A stretch of 64,000 nt of DNA, taken from the NCBI GenBank assembly GCA_037975125.1, contig CM075860.1, positions 25,772,670 to 25,836,669 of the forward strand, given 5' to 3'. Below, piece after piece: positions 1 to 15,600 of the stretch. Within the stretch, counting starts at the first letter, position 1. Each line of letters starts with the position of its first letter. Source of the stretch: Latrodectus hesperus. Lineage: Eukaryota; Arthropoda; Arachnida; Araneae; Theridiidae. The translations under genes and the position numbers were made by a program. The notes below the pieces were generated by a model that saw only the letters and a list, made by a program, of their open reading frames with translations, was not told the origin of the DNA and did not search any database.

Positions 1-1292
1 AACAAATTACTGCTATATTGGTCATATTCAGATTCATTTTTATGGTGATACTTTCTTTTAAGGGGCAACAGCTGCCTCTTGTATCAATCAATGCAACCAT
101 TTTATTTCCATAAATATAAGCATCTTTCAAGTAGTTCGTAGGAACTAACGACGCACTTGAATCCAAATTGTTTCATCAATTTTAAAACAGATAAATTATT
201 TTTCTCTCGCTTTTGATCGATTTCAAACTTACACATTCACTAAGAATGACCTAGCTTTTTACATTTCTTACCATAAGCAAAAGTCTTCGGTGCCGGGCAT
301 TCACAAGCTATATGACCATAATCATTACAATTAAAACATTTAAATTCCCCCTTTTCATTTTGAATATCCGAGCTAACTAGCTTTTTCGATTAACACTTTT
401 ATTTTCATTAAACGGAAATGATTTCTTTTCTACCTGAAATTTATCATTACTAGAATTAGATTTCGATGAGTTTCTTAATTTAAAACTGTTAATAGATCGA
501 GTATTATCATAATTATCCAATTTATATGCTAACTGGTCTGAAGAATTAATTTTAGGTCATTCATCCACAAAATGTTCCCGAGTTGTTGAATTTACTTGTT
601 TTTTTAATTGTTCAGTAATAATTAAATTTTTTAAACTATTAAAATCTGAAATCTCAAGTCCTGTTATCCATTCCTCAAAGTAGTTTTATAATTCAAATGA
701 ATAATCCTTCCATGTCCTTTCTGGATTTTTAACATGATTTAAAAATTTAAATCTAAACTTATCAGCACTTATATCTCTTAAACAATAACGATTTTACATA
801 TTTATAATTATTTGCATTATGTTTGTTTTCACTCGCTATTAGTTGAGTAATTTCATATGGGAGCAGTCCCAATAATTGTGACACCCAATACTCTTCACTT
901 AACCCAATACGTCGTGCCTGCCGTTCAAATAAAACTAGGTAAAACTATATATCCCCATCTTTGATTTTATATTAGTGCATTAACTTTCAAAAATCTGTGA
1001 GTACGTTTTTACTTTCATCATTGTTTCTTTAATCTGAAATATTTACATTTGGAACTCTATTTTCAATACGAAAACATTCAAGCTCATGCTCATGGTCAGC
1101 CAACATTTTAGTGGCTATTTCTGATGCAATTTGATCTTTAGAAATCCTATTTAATCAACTCTTACTAAACTCTTCATCATATGTTTCTGGTTCCATTATA
1201 ATACGTTTTAAGTCAATTATTTTATTATCTTCAGGTACCGAGACACCTAATTCTGTTAAATCTACTTTTTTAGCCTTACCCCAAAAAGCCAT
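1..1292 (-). pseudogene. LTR-retrotransposon gag-protease remnant (broken)
   Basis: Reading the minus strand from an ATG at 1292 gives a start like MAFWGKAKKVDLTELGV, which I recognise as the N-terminus of a gag family common in spider genomes. Further along are a DYSFELxNYFEEW-like stretch and a helical region resembling retroviral-type capsid or SCAN. At about 298-340 there is a CCHC zinc knuckle (CFNCNDYGHIACEC, spacing C-x2-C-x4-H-x4-C). At about 75-100 there is a retropepsin-like MVALIDT followed by R where the family has G. Stops and frameshifts break the frame in several places, so it is not functional. The rest of pol would lie to the left, outside the window. No LTR was recognised to its right. 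The gag assignment is firm; the exact superfamily is inferred. Confidence 0.75.
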
Positions 1293-3533
1293 ACTTTACA
1301 AATTATAATACTTAATTACTTTATACATAAAAACACTTTATCAATATTGAAATTATTACTTTCTCTTCACCCAAAGCAAAAATAATTGTTTTTTAAAAAC
1401 AAAATTTCTTTTTGCAAACGAAATTAAGAAAATACTTTATACTTATGCACATAATTCTTAATTCTTGTTCACTACTTTAGAATACATTACTTAATATGTT
1501 AATATACATTTCAAAACGAAACAATTAAAATTCGCCTACCTAGTATTCTATCAGTTTTTGATAGGTAACCCTAGGAATTGACTTCCAAGTGCTGTCACAG
1601 CTAAAATAAGTTCTCAACTGTAGATGGTTAATTTAGATTGCAGATTATATGTAATCTGCAATTTGATTCATCTAAAATGTGTTATATAAGATTTAAATTA
1701 TGGTTTTGGAAAGACTAGTCCAGTTATTGGGGGCACCCAAATTTTTCTATATAACAATGGTTGTGAAACTCTTGACTGAACCTGCAAATAAGGATTTTCC
1801 TCAAAAATATTGTTGCAAAAGCGTTGTACTGAATATCCTTGTTTATCTTAAAGTTCTTTATACTAACTGCAGAAGCTGAGGCCGTGAGAAATACCCTACA
1901 TAATGATGATGGCATCTCCATATTTTGCAGTTGGTGCAGTACAGTCACAGAATAGGTACTCATAGGTCATTTGCAAATACAAATACATCCACTGGACTAT
2001 TAAATTGTAAAGCAAGATTCATCACACTCCAAAAAACACTTTTCCGTATGTCCACAGTCCAATGACAATGAACTTTACACTACTACAATTAACATTTCTC
2101 TTTCTGAAGAAAGATGTTTAAATTTGATTAGCTGCATAAACATGGAATATCAAATTTTCTTAACTAACTCTGAACTATGCTTATAACATTAATAGCTTGA
2201 GGAACTTTTAACCTTCTGAGTAATTCAACGGATATAGACTTATGATTTTGTTGTATCACAAGTTTACATTGATTTTCCACTCTTTAAATTCTAGAATTGT
2301 GTTCATAATAATAATTTTTTTCTGTCTCTACTTTGTTCTAATTCTTTCACTGCATCAAAATTTTTGATTTGCTTTCATGCCACTCATAATGGATTTAGTT
2401 TCTGTGATATACCCAAAATTTTCTATAAAAATGACATCCCACTAAAATTCCATTATCAATGTTAATTAAAAGATGTCACATTATGTCACAAATACATAAA
2501 TATGATGTGATAAACATCTACCAGTACTTTTATAGCTATTATTTATGTATCAAATTGCATAATGAAAGATATATATACTATTTATATATTAGCTGAGGGA
2601 TTGGCTAGAATAGCAGCCTTGGATCAGAGAAGATGGGAAAAACTCATATTCCACACAGGATATGTGATAATTTTTAGAATAATATTAATGTGCAAAAATA
2701 TGGTTGCAGTTTTTATTTTCTTTTAATCAAGAAGTGCAAATCTTTCATATTTTCTATAATTGTAGCTAAAAACTTACTCTATATTTTGTTAAATCAAATT
2801 TGAATTTTCAGTGCTTATTAAAATTGGGTTTTAATGTGATAAATCAAAAGTCAATTTAAACTCATAAACTAATTTAAACTGTTAGAAATAAAAATAGTTT
2901 AAACAATGTTTTTAAGAGTTGGTAAATACTTGTAATATCAAAATAGAAAAACTTATCTTTAAGAAAATTGAAAATTTCGTTCCTATATTGTAATTATTAT
3001 TACTTATTATTTTTAAGTATATTTATTTTAACAAAAATATTCCAATTTTGAAGTGTATAATTTTTATCCATTTAAAATTTTTGCTAGTATTAACAAATTA
3101 TGTTTTTAACAGGACTAGATATTTATTATTGATGTTTTTGAATTATATTTTCTATTCATTGATTATTTTGAACTATACAAAGAATACTTCTGAAGATCAT
3201 GCAATTTATGGATTATTTTCACAAAGGACTATTTTTCATACTGAAGTCTGTTACATAAAAGTTTTAATATTTTTGATAAGTTAGATGATACTAGGGATTA
3301 AACTAGCAAAAACCAACTTGGATCAGAATCCTGGCAAAGCTGATATGGATTATAGGTACCATAGTTGTAAATGAATTTTTGTGAAATAGACTTTTCATTT
3401 AGTTCAATAATTGTGGTGATTTTGTTTCAAATTTAGTGTTCTGTCATGCATTTCATAATTCTTCTGTTACCTTATGTAAAAAATTGTTAAGAGAAAATAC
3501 CTAATTTTTATAAGTACAATTTTTGCTTTGTAG
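1293..3533. other. Non-coding stretch upstream of the first visible FIRRM exon
   Basis: No convincing exon is seen. Around 1690-2330 the base composition is less AT-rich than its surroundings and looks like an old repeat relic, which I cannot assign. The right-hand LTR expected for the gag relic is not recognisable. A short stretch at about 2595-2670 reads like the tail of a LINE reverse-transcriptase protein (LARIAALDQRRWEKLI). The stretch is probably intron of the FIRRM gene. Confidence 0.4.
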
Positions 3534-3660
3534 GTTAATTTCTAAATATAAAGATATTTTGTTGGAAAAACTGCAAATAGACTCATTTCTTTCACCACTG
3601 ATATCTAATGTCGAAAACATAATCAATTTATGTGCGTATAACATTGAATTTAAGGAACAG
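3534..3660 (+). CDS. FIRRM: FIRRM exon a (first in window)
   Basis: Acceptor ttgtag before 3534 and donor gtaatg after 3660. The first base completes a codon from an upstream exon outside the window. It encodes LISKYKDILLEKLQ... ending in EFKEQ in phase 0. No stop occurs in frame. Confidence 0.65.
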
Positions 3661-6600
3661 GTAATGTAAAAAAAGTTTAGAATATATTTTTAATTGTTAT
3701 TCTCCCAAGTGTACTGACAAATTTGCTGCTGCTACAATTATTTATTTAAATATATAAATCCATATTTATATTCTCTTAGTTAAATCCTATAATATGGAAT
3801 TTATATCAAAGGTGTTTTATATCATAGTTGAAATTCAATATTGATAACATTTTTATTGCAGTTATTTGGAATTTTTTATAGAATTTGCAGTTGCTATTCT
3901 AAATTTAAACAAAAATTGAAAATTTTCACCTTTTTTTTCCAAAAGCAATTAAATTTTTTTATGAAATGCAATTAAACAAACAATTGGTGTTTTATTAATC
4001 TTTATGTTATTGTTGTGAAAATAATTGCTATGTGAAATGCGTTCTTATTTGTAAAATCTAAAGATAGTCTTCGGAACAAACTGATATTTTTATTAACTCC
4101 TGAATTGTTGTATTGGTATTGCCTGATTTTTAAAGAAACTTTATTTTTAATTTTTTATTAAATGTTATTTGCTTACTGCTAAACATTATTAAGTATAATT
4201 GAATAAGTAATGTCATTTAAAATTCCTTTCAAGTCTTATTTTAAAAATTTTAAATAGCATGTTAGATTATAATTATTCTTTTATTGAATATATATTTATA
4301 CCTTATTAGAAATCTTAAAATAGTATAAAAACTTTAAAGAGGTCCAATTGAATTTTTTAAATCTAAATTATAGTTAGGTTAAAAATTTTCAGAAGATAAG
4401 TTCAAGTGGTTCTTTATTAAATAAACTTTTTTATTTATTTAATTCAAATATAATAATTAAATAGTGTATATGAAATAAAACAATTTTTATTAGTCTCAAA
4501 ATTTTGTTGATATTCATTAAAACTGATATTATTTTGATTTTCATCACATGATTAGATACATATTCATTGAATAAAAATATAATAGAAGTATATAACTTGT
4601 GTTAAAAATTCAAACTAATTTAAGTAAAGCACACTCATATTCATGTAATAAAACACTTATATTCAGTTTTAATTTGTTCAATTTGTTATTAGTATTTGTG
4701 AATTTTATTTTATCTCACACCTCTGATTTTTATTTAATATCTCCTAAATTTCTTAATTTTCTAGTCCACAATGGTTGTAAAAATTATAAAAGAACTCAAT
4801 AAATTTACATTTGATTCTGTCTATTAATTTCTTGCAATATATATTGAAAAACTTATATTTTTAATTTAATCATTAGATATTTTTAAAACTTAGTCACTTT
4901 AATTTACGTAATAAAAATTTACACCCTCTTTCAGATATTCAATGAAACTTTTTTTTGTTCAAATGTTAGACATATTTGAGTAAAAATGTTTATATGATTT
5001 TAATTAAGGTATGTTATTGTGTGTGTGCAATGTTATATCATTAACTTTTTTTGCATTTTACAGATTGATGAAACCGAAATTAAGTTATGTATTGTTGAAA
5101 TGAGTACAATCAAAAAAATTGTTGAAATATTCAAAAACAACTTAAATAAAGAAGTTATTGTTCAACTTAGGAACTTTGCTTTAACTCTTAATAAGTAAGT
5201 TTTTGCTTATAACTTTTATTCCAAAATAATTGGGGGAAAATTCTGTTTCATGAGAAAAGTATGGCAAAATGTTCTTTTCTCTGACGAGTTGCTTTTCTCT
5301 TCACCTTGATAATAGGTGTATTTTCATGTGGAAAGAACGTATTACTTGAAACAATCCTGCATTCATGTGCAAATGTGTCAAATTTGGTTGTGGGTGAGTG
5401 ATTGTCTCCATTGATGAGTGCACTAATCTTCATATCATTTGACTAGTTGGCAATGTAGGGATAAGATCCTCAAACTAATTGTTGTTTCGTATGCTACAGA
5501 AATTTGAGATGACATTATGTTAATGGACAACAGTTGCAGGACGCATCATGCTAGCATGAGAAATGATTTCCTTCTGAAGGAAGGAATTAAATGAGTGGAA
5601 TGGCTAGCATGTTCTCAAAACATAAAGTCAATAGATCGTGTTTCGAACATTTTAAGCAAACAAGCTGCTGGATGTCTTCCACCTGATCCATTTTTCAAGA
5701 ACTGGAAAGAGCTCTTCTAAATGAAGTGGGACAGAACACCCCTTTCATTAATAGCCTCATTGACTCAATGCCTTGATGGTGTTCAACATTGTTGACTTCT
5801 TGCAAAACTATACCCTCTACTAAAAACTTACTTTTAAAGGTTAAAGGTATACCTTTTTTACATGCACAAATTGTGTGTGTGCCTGTGTTTTTTTCACTCA
5901 CATACTCAATAGAATCCACTTTTTCTGCCAAACGCCATTTTATTCTCTTTTTCTTATTTGTCTGTCAATAATGTATCAATCTACGAAACAATTCTTCAAA
6001 TGCAAGATTCCAAAACTTCAATATTCTTTAATTGTTTTGAGCAGTATATACAGTTATTTATGGCTAGTCGTAATTGAAAGCAGATGTTTACCATCAATCA
6101 GATAATAAAATAATAAGATTCAATACTTTGCTCAATATTTCCTTCTCTAAAAATTAATTTAGAAAGCATTTATGAAAAAGAACAGATGAGTATTAATATT
6201 TGTGAATGCAAACTTTTTTAAATCTTTGCATTCAACAATACATAGGTGTTTGACACGTTGGTAAATTATACCTGATAATTTCACATAGAAATACAGCAAT
6301 GCAGTGTGTCATCATTCTCAATGATTTAGAATCATTCTATAGAATATTAGGTTTAAGAAAGCCTTACCTTATAAAGAAAAATAGACACTCAAATTCATTG
6401 CTGGTACTAGATGTTCTTAAAGGTTGTATGAAATCTATTTTGTAAGTATTTGCCAAACTGCTAAAGAAGATCGAAAATGGAAATTACAAAAAATTTTAAG
6501 AAAAACAATATTCAATTGCTTTTTTTTCCAATTTTTACAGAAACAATTTTACAGCAGTGATAGAAATGATTTAAGTAATATTTTAATAAAATGTATGTTT

Positions 6601-9600
6601 TTGAATGTACTTAAATTGACAAATTTTCTCTCAATTTGTTTATTATTTAAACGCTAATTTACTTATTATTTGGAAATTTAAACTATTTTAATCTTTTCCC
6701 ATTTTTTGCTATTAATCATTTCAGTACCTATTAATTATTTCATTCCATATTGAATTTACCATGATAATAACAACTATTATAAAATTTTATATTTTCTAAA
6801 ATTAAAAGTGAGAAAATAGAACAGTTTGGAGAGTATTTGAACTGTTAAAATTTTTAATTCCAAAACTGTTATAAACACATCTTAGGTAATCAGAGTAATA
6901 AGACATGGAAAATTAGAGAAATTCATTTTCATATTTCTGTGAGAATATAAAATTTCTGAAATTATTCAAAATTCAATAAAATTCAGAAATATTTTTATTA
7001 ACTGTTCATTAGTTACATTTTTGATTTGAATAAAAAATTTGATCATAATATTTAAAGGAAAATATTCACAAGTAAGTGTTACTGAAAATAAAATCATGTT
7101 GCTGGAGATAAGCACTTTAATTAAAATCAATTTAAAATAAATGTCAAATGTAAGAATTATTAAAAGATGATCAATCTATTTATAAAATTAATTCATTAAT
7201 TTTAATCATCGGTGATATATTACATTAAGGATTGTAATTTATTTTGGGCATTGCAAAGAAATCTTCTAAATTTATTCCTTATTATCAGGGTAAACTTATC
7301 AGTTGCCAGGATCATGAAAACAATATCTCAAAGTTGGCAAGTTAATGCATTTATATAAAAAACTAATACCATTTATTCTTTTTCTTAACACTTTAGCCTA
7401 TTATAGTTCAAAGCTCTCTTTTGCTATTTTTTTACCACTTAGCTTTATTCCGTACAGTAGCACTCTATCAGTGTATATCTAATGTTCTTTTCAACCTTAT
7501 CTAATCATCTGGTTGGAGGTCTTCCTTTTCATTGTTTTCCTACCAAAACAAAAGTTACTTTTTTGTGAGAAATGCATATGTTTTATCTAAATATGTGGAC
7601 CAACCATCTAATATGAGACGCTTTTGCTACCTATAATTTCTTTTAAAGATTAATAACCGATCTTGAACTCTGCTCAGAGGGCAGCAGGTTTAGAACCTTA
7701 TATAGATGTATTTTTATAATATAATTTATTATTAATATTGACGAATTTAGATTTTAGCTGATTTTAAGGCCATAGAAACATCTATTAGCCATGGGTAGTC
7801 AGTTCTTATGTTTATATTTTAGGTCATTGCAACTTTTGAGATCATTGTGTCATTATTGCCTTGGCATTTAAATTGCTTTGCATTCTCAAATGTGTAGTTA
7901 CTGCTCTTCAAATATATTTTTTTCATTTGTTTCAATCATAAATTTAGTCTTGTCTTTATTAAAGGATTGACCCAATTTTTTTCTGCTTTCTTAAATGAAG
8001 TGAAAACTTCAATTGCTTGTCTAATTTGCTTAAAGATTTCAATATCATTGGCAAAAACAAATAGTTGGATTGCTCACTGCAGGATACTCCAAAAATATAT
8101 TTTAAAATTCCTTATATTATTTTTGTAGTGCAAAGTTATATAAAAAGCATTAGAAAGAATCCTCTTGTCACAAGTCCATTTCTGTATAAAAAGATTATAA
8201 TAGACTTGACATAATTTTGACCCTATATTTTACATTCTTAAGAGTGATCTCAATTTAACATCAATTTTATTAGTATATTGAATTTACTAATAGCTTCAAG
8301 TGTTTTTATCTGTTGATACTGCTTTAAATTAAGAAAAAATGATAGATATTGATACCATACTCCTTTGTTCTTTTCAGAATTTGTCTTGTTGAGTGTATTT
8401 GAACAGTTGTAATTTTTCTGTTTTAAAAACTAACCACATTTGTAGTTGAAAATAATTCTAGAGACGTATGAAATCAATCTTGTAGAGAATGATGGGACAA
8501 ATTTTATATGCTAGATTAAAAAAGTGATTCTTCTAAAATTACAACTTTCCAGCTTATCTTTTCAATGATGGGACAGGTAGACCATACTTTCTGCATCGTT
8601 TCTGTGTCCAGATATAAAAAAAATAATATGGATTGCTTTAATTAGTTTTGTTTCCTTGACATTTATGAGTTCAGCTTTAATACCATCTAGTCCAACACAT
8701 TTATTTTGATTCAGTTGTTTTATTCCTTGCTCAACATCATACAGAGTTGGTGAGTTATGATCCAATCCTTCACTTCCAACACTCAAAGTAGACAATATGT
8801 TATGTGTAACTTTCTTTTTCATAATCTTTATCCTTAAGAAGAGTTTTAAAATTTACACACAATATAATCAGGCTCTGTTCCATATTTCTGGTTATTCCTC
8901 CATTTTTCCTATTTGAAAACTACAACTCTCTGATTGAAGTTCAGTGCTTTTATGTGTCTTAAGATTTAAATATTACTTACCTAGGTATTTCCTTTTTTAA
9001 CTGCATCTCATTGCATTTCTGGTATAATGTTTCTGTATATCAGTTTATATGCCTTCTTTTTCCTTTCTGTTATCTGACAGAATTCTTCATCAAGCCACTG
9101 GTTTCTTTTCTTTAGTTGATACTCAGATATTGTTTTCTCAGAATCTTCCTTGAGGATTTGTTTTAAATTATGTCAAGCGTTTTCTATAAGCACAGTTTCC
9201 TTGTTAGCTGTAGTTTTACCATAAAATTTTTATTCTTTCTACATATGTCATCTCTATAAGTATCTTTTACAAGTATTCAACAGTAATACTTGTAAAACTT
9301 TGTTCTCTTTTTTATAAAAAAATTTATTATTATTTGAAAAGGTTTTAAAATTTTCAAAAATTATCAGAGTTCATATTTGCTTCTCAGAATATGTACGTAT
9401 CTAATAGAACACTTCTATATATTACATCCATAAGTATCAGGTCTATTTGGTTTTGCATTTTTTCATTAGAAGATCTCCAAGTAGAGAGCTTTATGGATGT
9501 TATGCTTGAAATTTGTGCTTCCAATCAGTTGTTCAAAGCGGCAACATTCATGATTCTAAAACCATTGTTACTGAACTCATCATATAGACTATATTCTCAT

Positions 9601-12600
9601 GAACTTGCTAGAATTCTCTTCTTGTCAATGTTTGCATTAAAACCTTATATCACTTAGGTACATCCACCGTAGGTCTTGTCAAAACAATCATAGAATTCAT
9701 CTTTCTCGTCACCCTTGTCCTCTGAGGAAACATGGGCAAAAATAATTGAAATACTTTGTGTCTTACCTTTAATATACAATTTACAAATCCAAAAATTGAG
9801 TTCAATAACTTTGTTTTAATTATTTTACTAATAATAAAACCAGATTAGGAATGTTATATCCTGTTATGGCAGCCATAATAGATATTTCTTTCATTTATCC
9901 ATTACTCTCTTACCTGTCCATCTCCTTTCTTGTATTGCCAGAACATCTGTTTTCTACTCCACGGAAATATCAAAAATTTTTCTCTACACTCCACTTCTAC
10001 ACTGTTGCCCACCCAAATTGTAATATCAAGAAAGGCAAGAGATATCACAACAAAATTTATTTTATAGATAACACGTTGACCAAGTATCAAATAGTTAAAT
10101 TTATAAACTTCTGTGAAATATCGTACCTGCCAAAGTCAATTAGCAGAATAGCAGCCATTGTTGGAGATCACCGCTGTTACACGTCTCGGCATTGAGTCAA
10201 AGATAATTTGGATGTGTTCTTGAGGTACAGCAGACTAAGCAGCTTCCACACGTTGACAAAGTTTATCTGTTGTAGCAGCTAGGGATGTAATCTGGGTCAA
10301 TCGTTGAGCAATCATAGACCATGTTTTCTATTGGCGAAAGATCCGGAGAGCGAGCCAGCCAGGATAGCTATTCAATCTGCCGATTGCTGAAGATCCCTTG
10401 GACAATGCGTGGCACGTGTGGTCGCACATTATCCTGTTAAAATATGGCTGTGGGCAAGGCCTGAAGGCCAACTGGCTCCAACAACTCAGAAATGTAGCAC
10501 TGACTGTTTATAATACTGGCAATGCATACTAGTGGAGAGAGAGATATTGCAGACCCATACCATTATGCTCAGTGCAGGACTAGTTTGGCAGTGCATAACA
10601 TAGTTGTTCAGCATCCTCTCTCTAAGGTGTCTCCAGACTCGAATACAACTATCTTGGTGTTGCAGACAAAAGCGTGACTTGTCAATAAAGGCAATTTTAG
10701 TCCATTCTTCCGTACACATCCTTCTTTCATTGCACCAAGGGCGGTGGAGATGTTTGTGGTTCTGTGTCAATAGTAAATAAAGCAATGGAGGTCTTGCCAG
10801 CAGACCAGGCTGTAAGCGGCGTCGAATGGTACGCACAGACACTGGATGATGCGTTACAGGCTGAACGTGTTGTGCTGTGGTTTGTGATTTGGCTGAGTGA
10901 TCCGTCATTACTATGTGCACAATTTTCCTGTCAACATGTGAAGTGTTGACAGGTAAATTTTCAAAAATTTCTATTCATAAGCTAGTTAAATATTCTGCAA
11001 GGTAGTCTTTTTAATAAAATTATTTTCACCTGTTGGATACTAAAATTAACTAAATGCATTTATAAAATAATAAAAATTTTAAAACAACTTACCTTGAGTT
11101 ATTAAAATTAACTTTTCTAATATTTATTAATAAATTTTGCAATAGCTATAAAATATTAAAAATCTATCTCCCACATAATATAATATAAAAGTAAATTGGC
11201 ACACAATGTAATATAATTGGCACACAATGCACAATGTAATATAAAAGTAAATGTTTAGTTTGGGATTGCAAAACTAAAATGCTGAATACTTGTTTTCGTA
11301 GATAGTTAGTTCTACCTTAATTCGGACATATGACATCATTTTGGAAAAGGGTGCAGTGTCCTCATTGGTAATGATAACATTCTCATTATCAGAAGGTGGC
11401 AACTTTGAATCTTGGTTTCAGTGGATCAGTTGTGTTTGCTAAAGATGGCTATTCCACCCTTAGTGAACTTGACGCTAAAATTATAAAGATTCCCAGCTGG
11501 GAGTCTTTATAATTTAAAAGCAGGAATCAAGTTTCATTTGGTTTAGTATTTGGGGTTACTTCTTTCTAATACTTCATTTGGCCATATTAGAGGGTCTTTT
11601 GCTTGATTCTTGCTTCTAAATTATGAAAACTGCCATCTAACTGCTTCCATTAACTGATAGAGACCAACTCAGGGCTAGGTACAGGAAAGTATGCTGGTGC
11701 AACAACATATTTTGTAGCAATCTAAAAAGTTTGGGGATATGTTGTGGAAAGCTGGTAGTAATCAATCATGTTGGGTAACAGTGAACTTGTTTACAATAGG
11801 ATATAGAATTTCAAAAAGAAATGTATAGAAAAAAACTTATTATATTATGCACATGGTGCTGTGTAAAATGGCGAATTCTAGAAAAATGTAAACTTTTCTT
11901 GGAATCTTAGAAATCTTTTTCTTTAATTGTTGACATTAAATAATATAATCTTTAGTACTTTATAAAAATTATGCCTCATATTTTTACACCACAATCATGC
12001 TGTTAATTGTGTAATCTGAATGTTTTAATGTTCTATTTTTTTAGAATTAAAATTTATGAGAAATGGAATGAACTTTTATAAATAAATGAACATTTATACA
12101 GAAAGTCTTAATAAAGCACAAAAAAAAAGATGTATTGAAATTTCCCAATTTCAGATGAATAAAAAATAAAAGTGAAACAGATTGCAAAAGAAACTAATGC
12201 TTGAACAAACATTTGAAATTTAAAGAAATTATAAAAATACATTATTAAAGATTACATGAAATTTTTACAGAAACATATCAATTGAGTGATACAATTTTTA
12301 ATTTGACAAGTTTATTTTCCAATTCAATGATTTAATAATATTTTTTATATGATATTTTTATATCTTTTTTTACTTATTGTTATTATGAATCATTTCATTG
12401 TGTATTACCTGTCATTATAAATCATTTCATTTTATATTTATTTTTCAATGTGGTTTAAAAATAAAATATGCAGTACTTGAGACTTCAGTACGTTTTCATT
12501 TACATGTGCTTGTGACTTACTATTCTAGTTTGTGAACTTTATTGTCTCATAGCTTGATATTCACTATGTTCTATTCGTAGGTTCTATTCTTATACGAGTT

Positions 12601-15600
12601 TAAATGGTACTAATTGTAAAAACAAATTGAAAACTACTTTCATTATATTTGTAAAAAATGTCTATAATATTTGGCCAAAAATAGTAATATTTTTCTGTGA
12701 ATATGCTATCTCCTGGAGAAAAAATTAGTTTTTTTTTTTTTTTTTTTTTTTTTGTAATTTGTATTTTTGACCTGAATTAACAATTTCTTTTACAAATGGT
12801 GAAATTAAATTACTTTGAAGTTTTAGAGTATGTCTCTGTAATTTTTATTATTCTAAATTAATATAATCATGCTGTTTTCAAATTTGATTATTATTTCAAA
12901 ACAGTGACAAGTCTTTTCCATTGAGATTTTTATAGACTATTTTGCTGTATGAGAGAACTAATTTTCTTTCATAACTTTTAAATCATCACATTTATGAGCA
13001 CATTTGTTTTTATTTTTTTAAAATCAAATACTCCACAATTATAGTAGGATATCTTATGCAAGTTCAACTAATGCGAATGATATTTATTGAAAGAAATTAA
13101 TTTGACTTCAATAATTATAACTTAATACAAAATTTTGATTCCTATACCTAAAAGTATGTTTCCAGAATATAATAATTGTCACTTATATTTTATTAATAAA
13201 ATTTGTATTATAGACTGCTGATTCTATGTCACTCAAGTACAGCTAGTGAAGGGAAAGATTTGAATGCGATAAAAGTATTGTTAACAACTATTCGACATGT
13301 GATAATGCCTTTTTATGCAGATAACCTGTTTCTTTTTACCACTCTTCAATGTAAACCAGAGGGTAAGGTTTTGTTTAGTCTATTTTTATAAAAATTATTT
13401 TAATAATATAGCCTAATCAATTGATTTATTCCTGCTTAAAAATAATAATTTTAAATATTTATTTGTCAAGGTGAATTATTGAAGCAAGTATTGTTTCATT
13501 TTAATGAGATTATTATTTAATATATCAAATAAAATGACAAAATATACTTTTCAGATATTTTTTATCTTAATCATGAATTAATCACCTTTTCTACATGGAA
13601 CTTCATTTAAAATATTAATTATTTCATTGACCCACCTCACACACACTAATATTGGCCATGGATCTTTGGAATCCACTTTTAACCATAGTTCTGGGTCCTT
13701 AGCCCTTGTGCAAAATATGAGGATATTTTTCTTTTCTGTATTCATAAACAGTATAATTCTAATAGTAGTGATTGTGCATAAAGCATTCAAAGATAAATTT
13801 CACTAGCAATAAACAAAAATTAGACAAAGTGCTTAATTATGTTTTAATATTTTTTTAAGTATTGTGTGCTATTTTTTTAAAAATTTATCTTCAATGCTCA
13901 AGGAATGGCCCCCAAGTTTACTCTGTTGGCAGTCCTTAACTTAAGGTATAAGGAAATGTATGTTAATTTTTTAAAATAATAGGGAGGAAGTAAAATAACT
14001 AAATTATTCAGGGATTTTACTTTGCTGTCTGTTATGCCTTATTTGCTGGTTTTCTTTAAAATTTATAAAGTACAATTTTTTACACAAAATATTCATATGG
14101 AGATTAAAAAAGAAAAAATATATTTGAAAGAAATTAATTTTACAAATTTTAAGGTTTCCATAAAAAGTAATTTATGTGAATTTTAATGTGTGAAATTACA
14201 TTAATAAAATAAAATTTAATAGAAGTTTATAGTTAGGTACTTAAAGAACATTTTAAATGATCCACTTATAATTCTGTGCATTAAAATTCTGCAACTTTTA
14301 AATATATTATGACACATAATAAAATTGCTCTAATAAAATTTCCAAAAATATAATAAGTTATTTTTTTAATATTTGATTTCATTTTTCCTGTATTTTCTAG
14401 AACTTATATTATTTTAAAATAATAAATATGAAGTATCAACCTGATATATTCCAAAATAATTTATAGACAAAAAGAAATAATTGAATTTTATAATGTAGTA
14501 AAGTTGTTTTTTTATGTTTTATATTCATTAATTTGTATTTAATTAACCAATGCAGTAAATAACTTGTAAGTATTTTTTATTAACATTTTACTAATTTTTA
14601 TCAAGATTTTGGATATGTGTACATAATTTTGAACTGTTTGCAATTTAAATGAAACATTTATTCTTTTAAAAATCATTATTTTCAATTTATTTCATATTTT
14701 ATAGTTATTTAGTTGTATCCAAATTAAAGAATTCAAATATTTTTAAAAACTTAACAAATTGTGAAAAAGTAATTTTATGTACAACAGTTTAACATAATAG
14801 CTCATATGCATTTGTAATACATAAATATATTGTGTTCCAAAATTAAAAATAACATTTTTATACACTTTGTAGAAAAATTAATGTAGGCTTTTATGAACAT
14901 TTGAAATATCTTATCAGCTTCAATTAATTTTTAAAAATAACAGTTTATTTTTCTAAAGAATATATATATAATACTTCTAATTAATTTTTATTTCTAGAAG
15001 TAAATAATTGATATAAAGAATTAAAATTTAATCTTCTAATTATTGATAATTATTTTTTCTATTCATCTCAGTTAAAAGATACATTATCTATTTTAAAAAA
15101 CTTTTCAACTTCCATTCTTATTAAAAATAGTTTGTGGTTCTTGTAATCATATTTTCAAAAATACTATGGTTTCAAAACAAGTAAATATTTAAATGCATAT
15201 ATATTATTCACAATGTGATTTTGTTTACTAATCAAGTTTTTTTTTTTTTTTCTTGTTAAGGGGATATACAAATGAGTCCATGTTTATATAAAATACAGAA
15301 TATCTTATTTAAAATACATCAATAAATATTCTTTTTTTTTTTGTCCCTATGGTCTAAAATTAGTTTTAGAATTTCAGCATTTCTGATTCATATATATATT
15401 ATTCAAGGTTTCAAGTATTCAATATTTATAAAAATGATTGTAAATAATTCATTGTATTATAATTATTTATGATAAAATTATTTTCTTGGAAACTCAAAAA
15501 AGAATCTTGTTTTTTTTTTTTTTCTATTTTAGAAATAACTCCAGATTCATTTATTCCTCTTGTGTTACTCAAATTGTCTGTTATTGGTTATGTGAAATCT

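Noticed and set aside
1724..1963. 79-codon minus-strand frame
   Set aside because: No splice context, no family similarity that I can name; probably part of an old repeat.
2595..2670. Possible FIRRM exon on the plus strand
   Set aside because: The peptide (LARIAALDQRRWEKLI) looks like a LINE RT tail, and there are no good splice sites in the needed phase.
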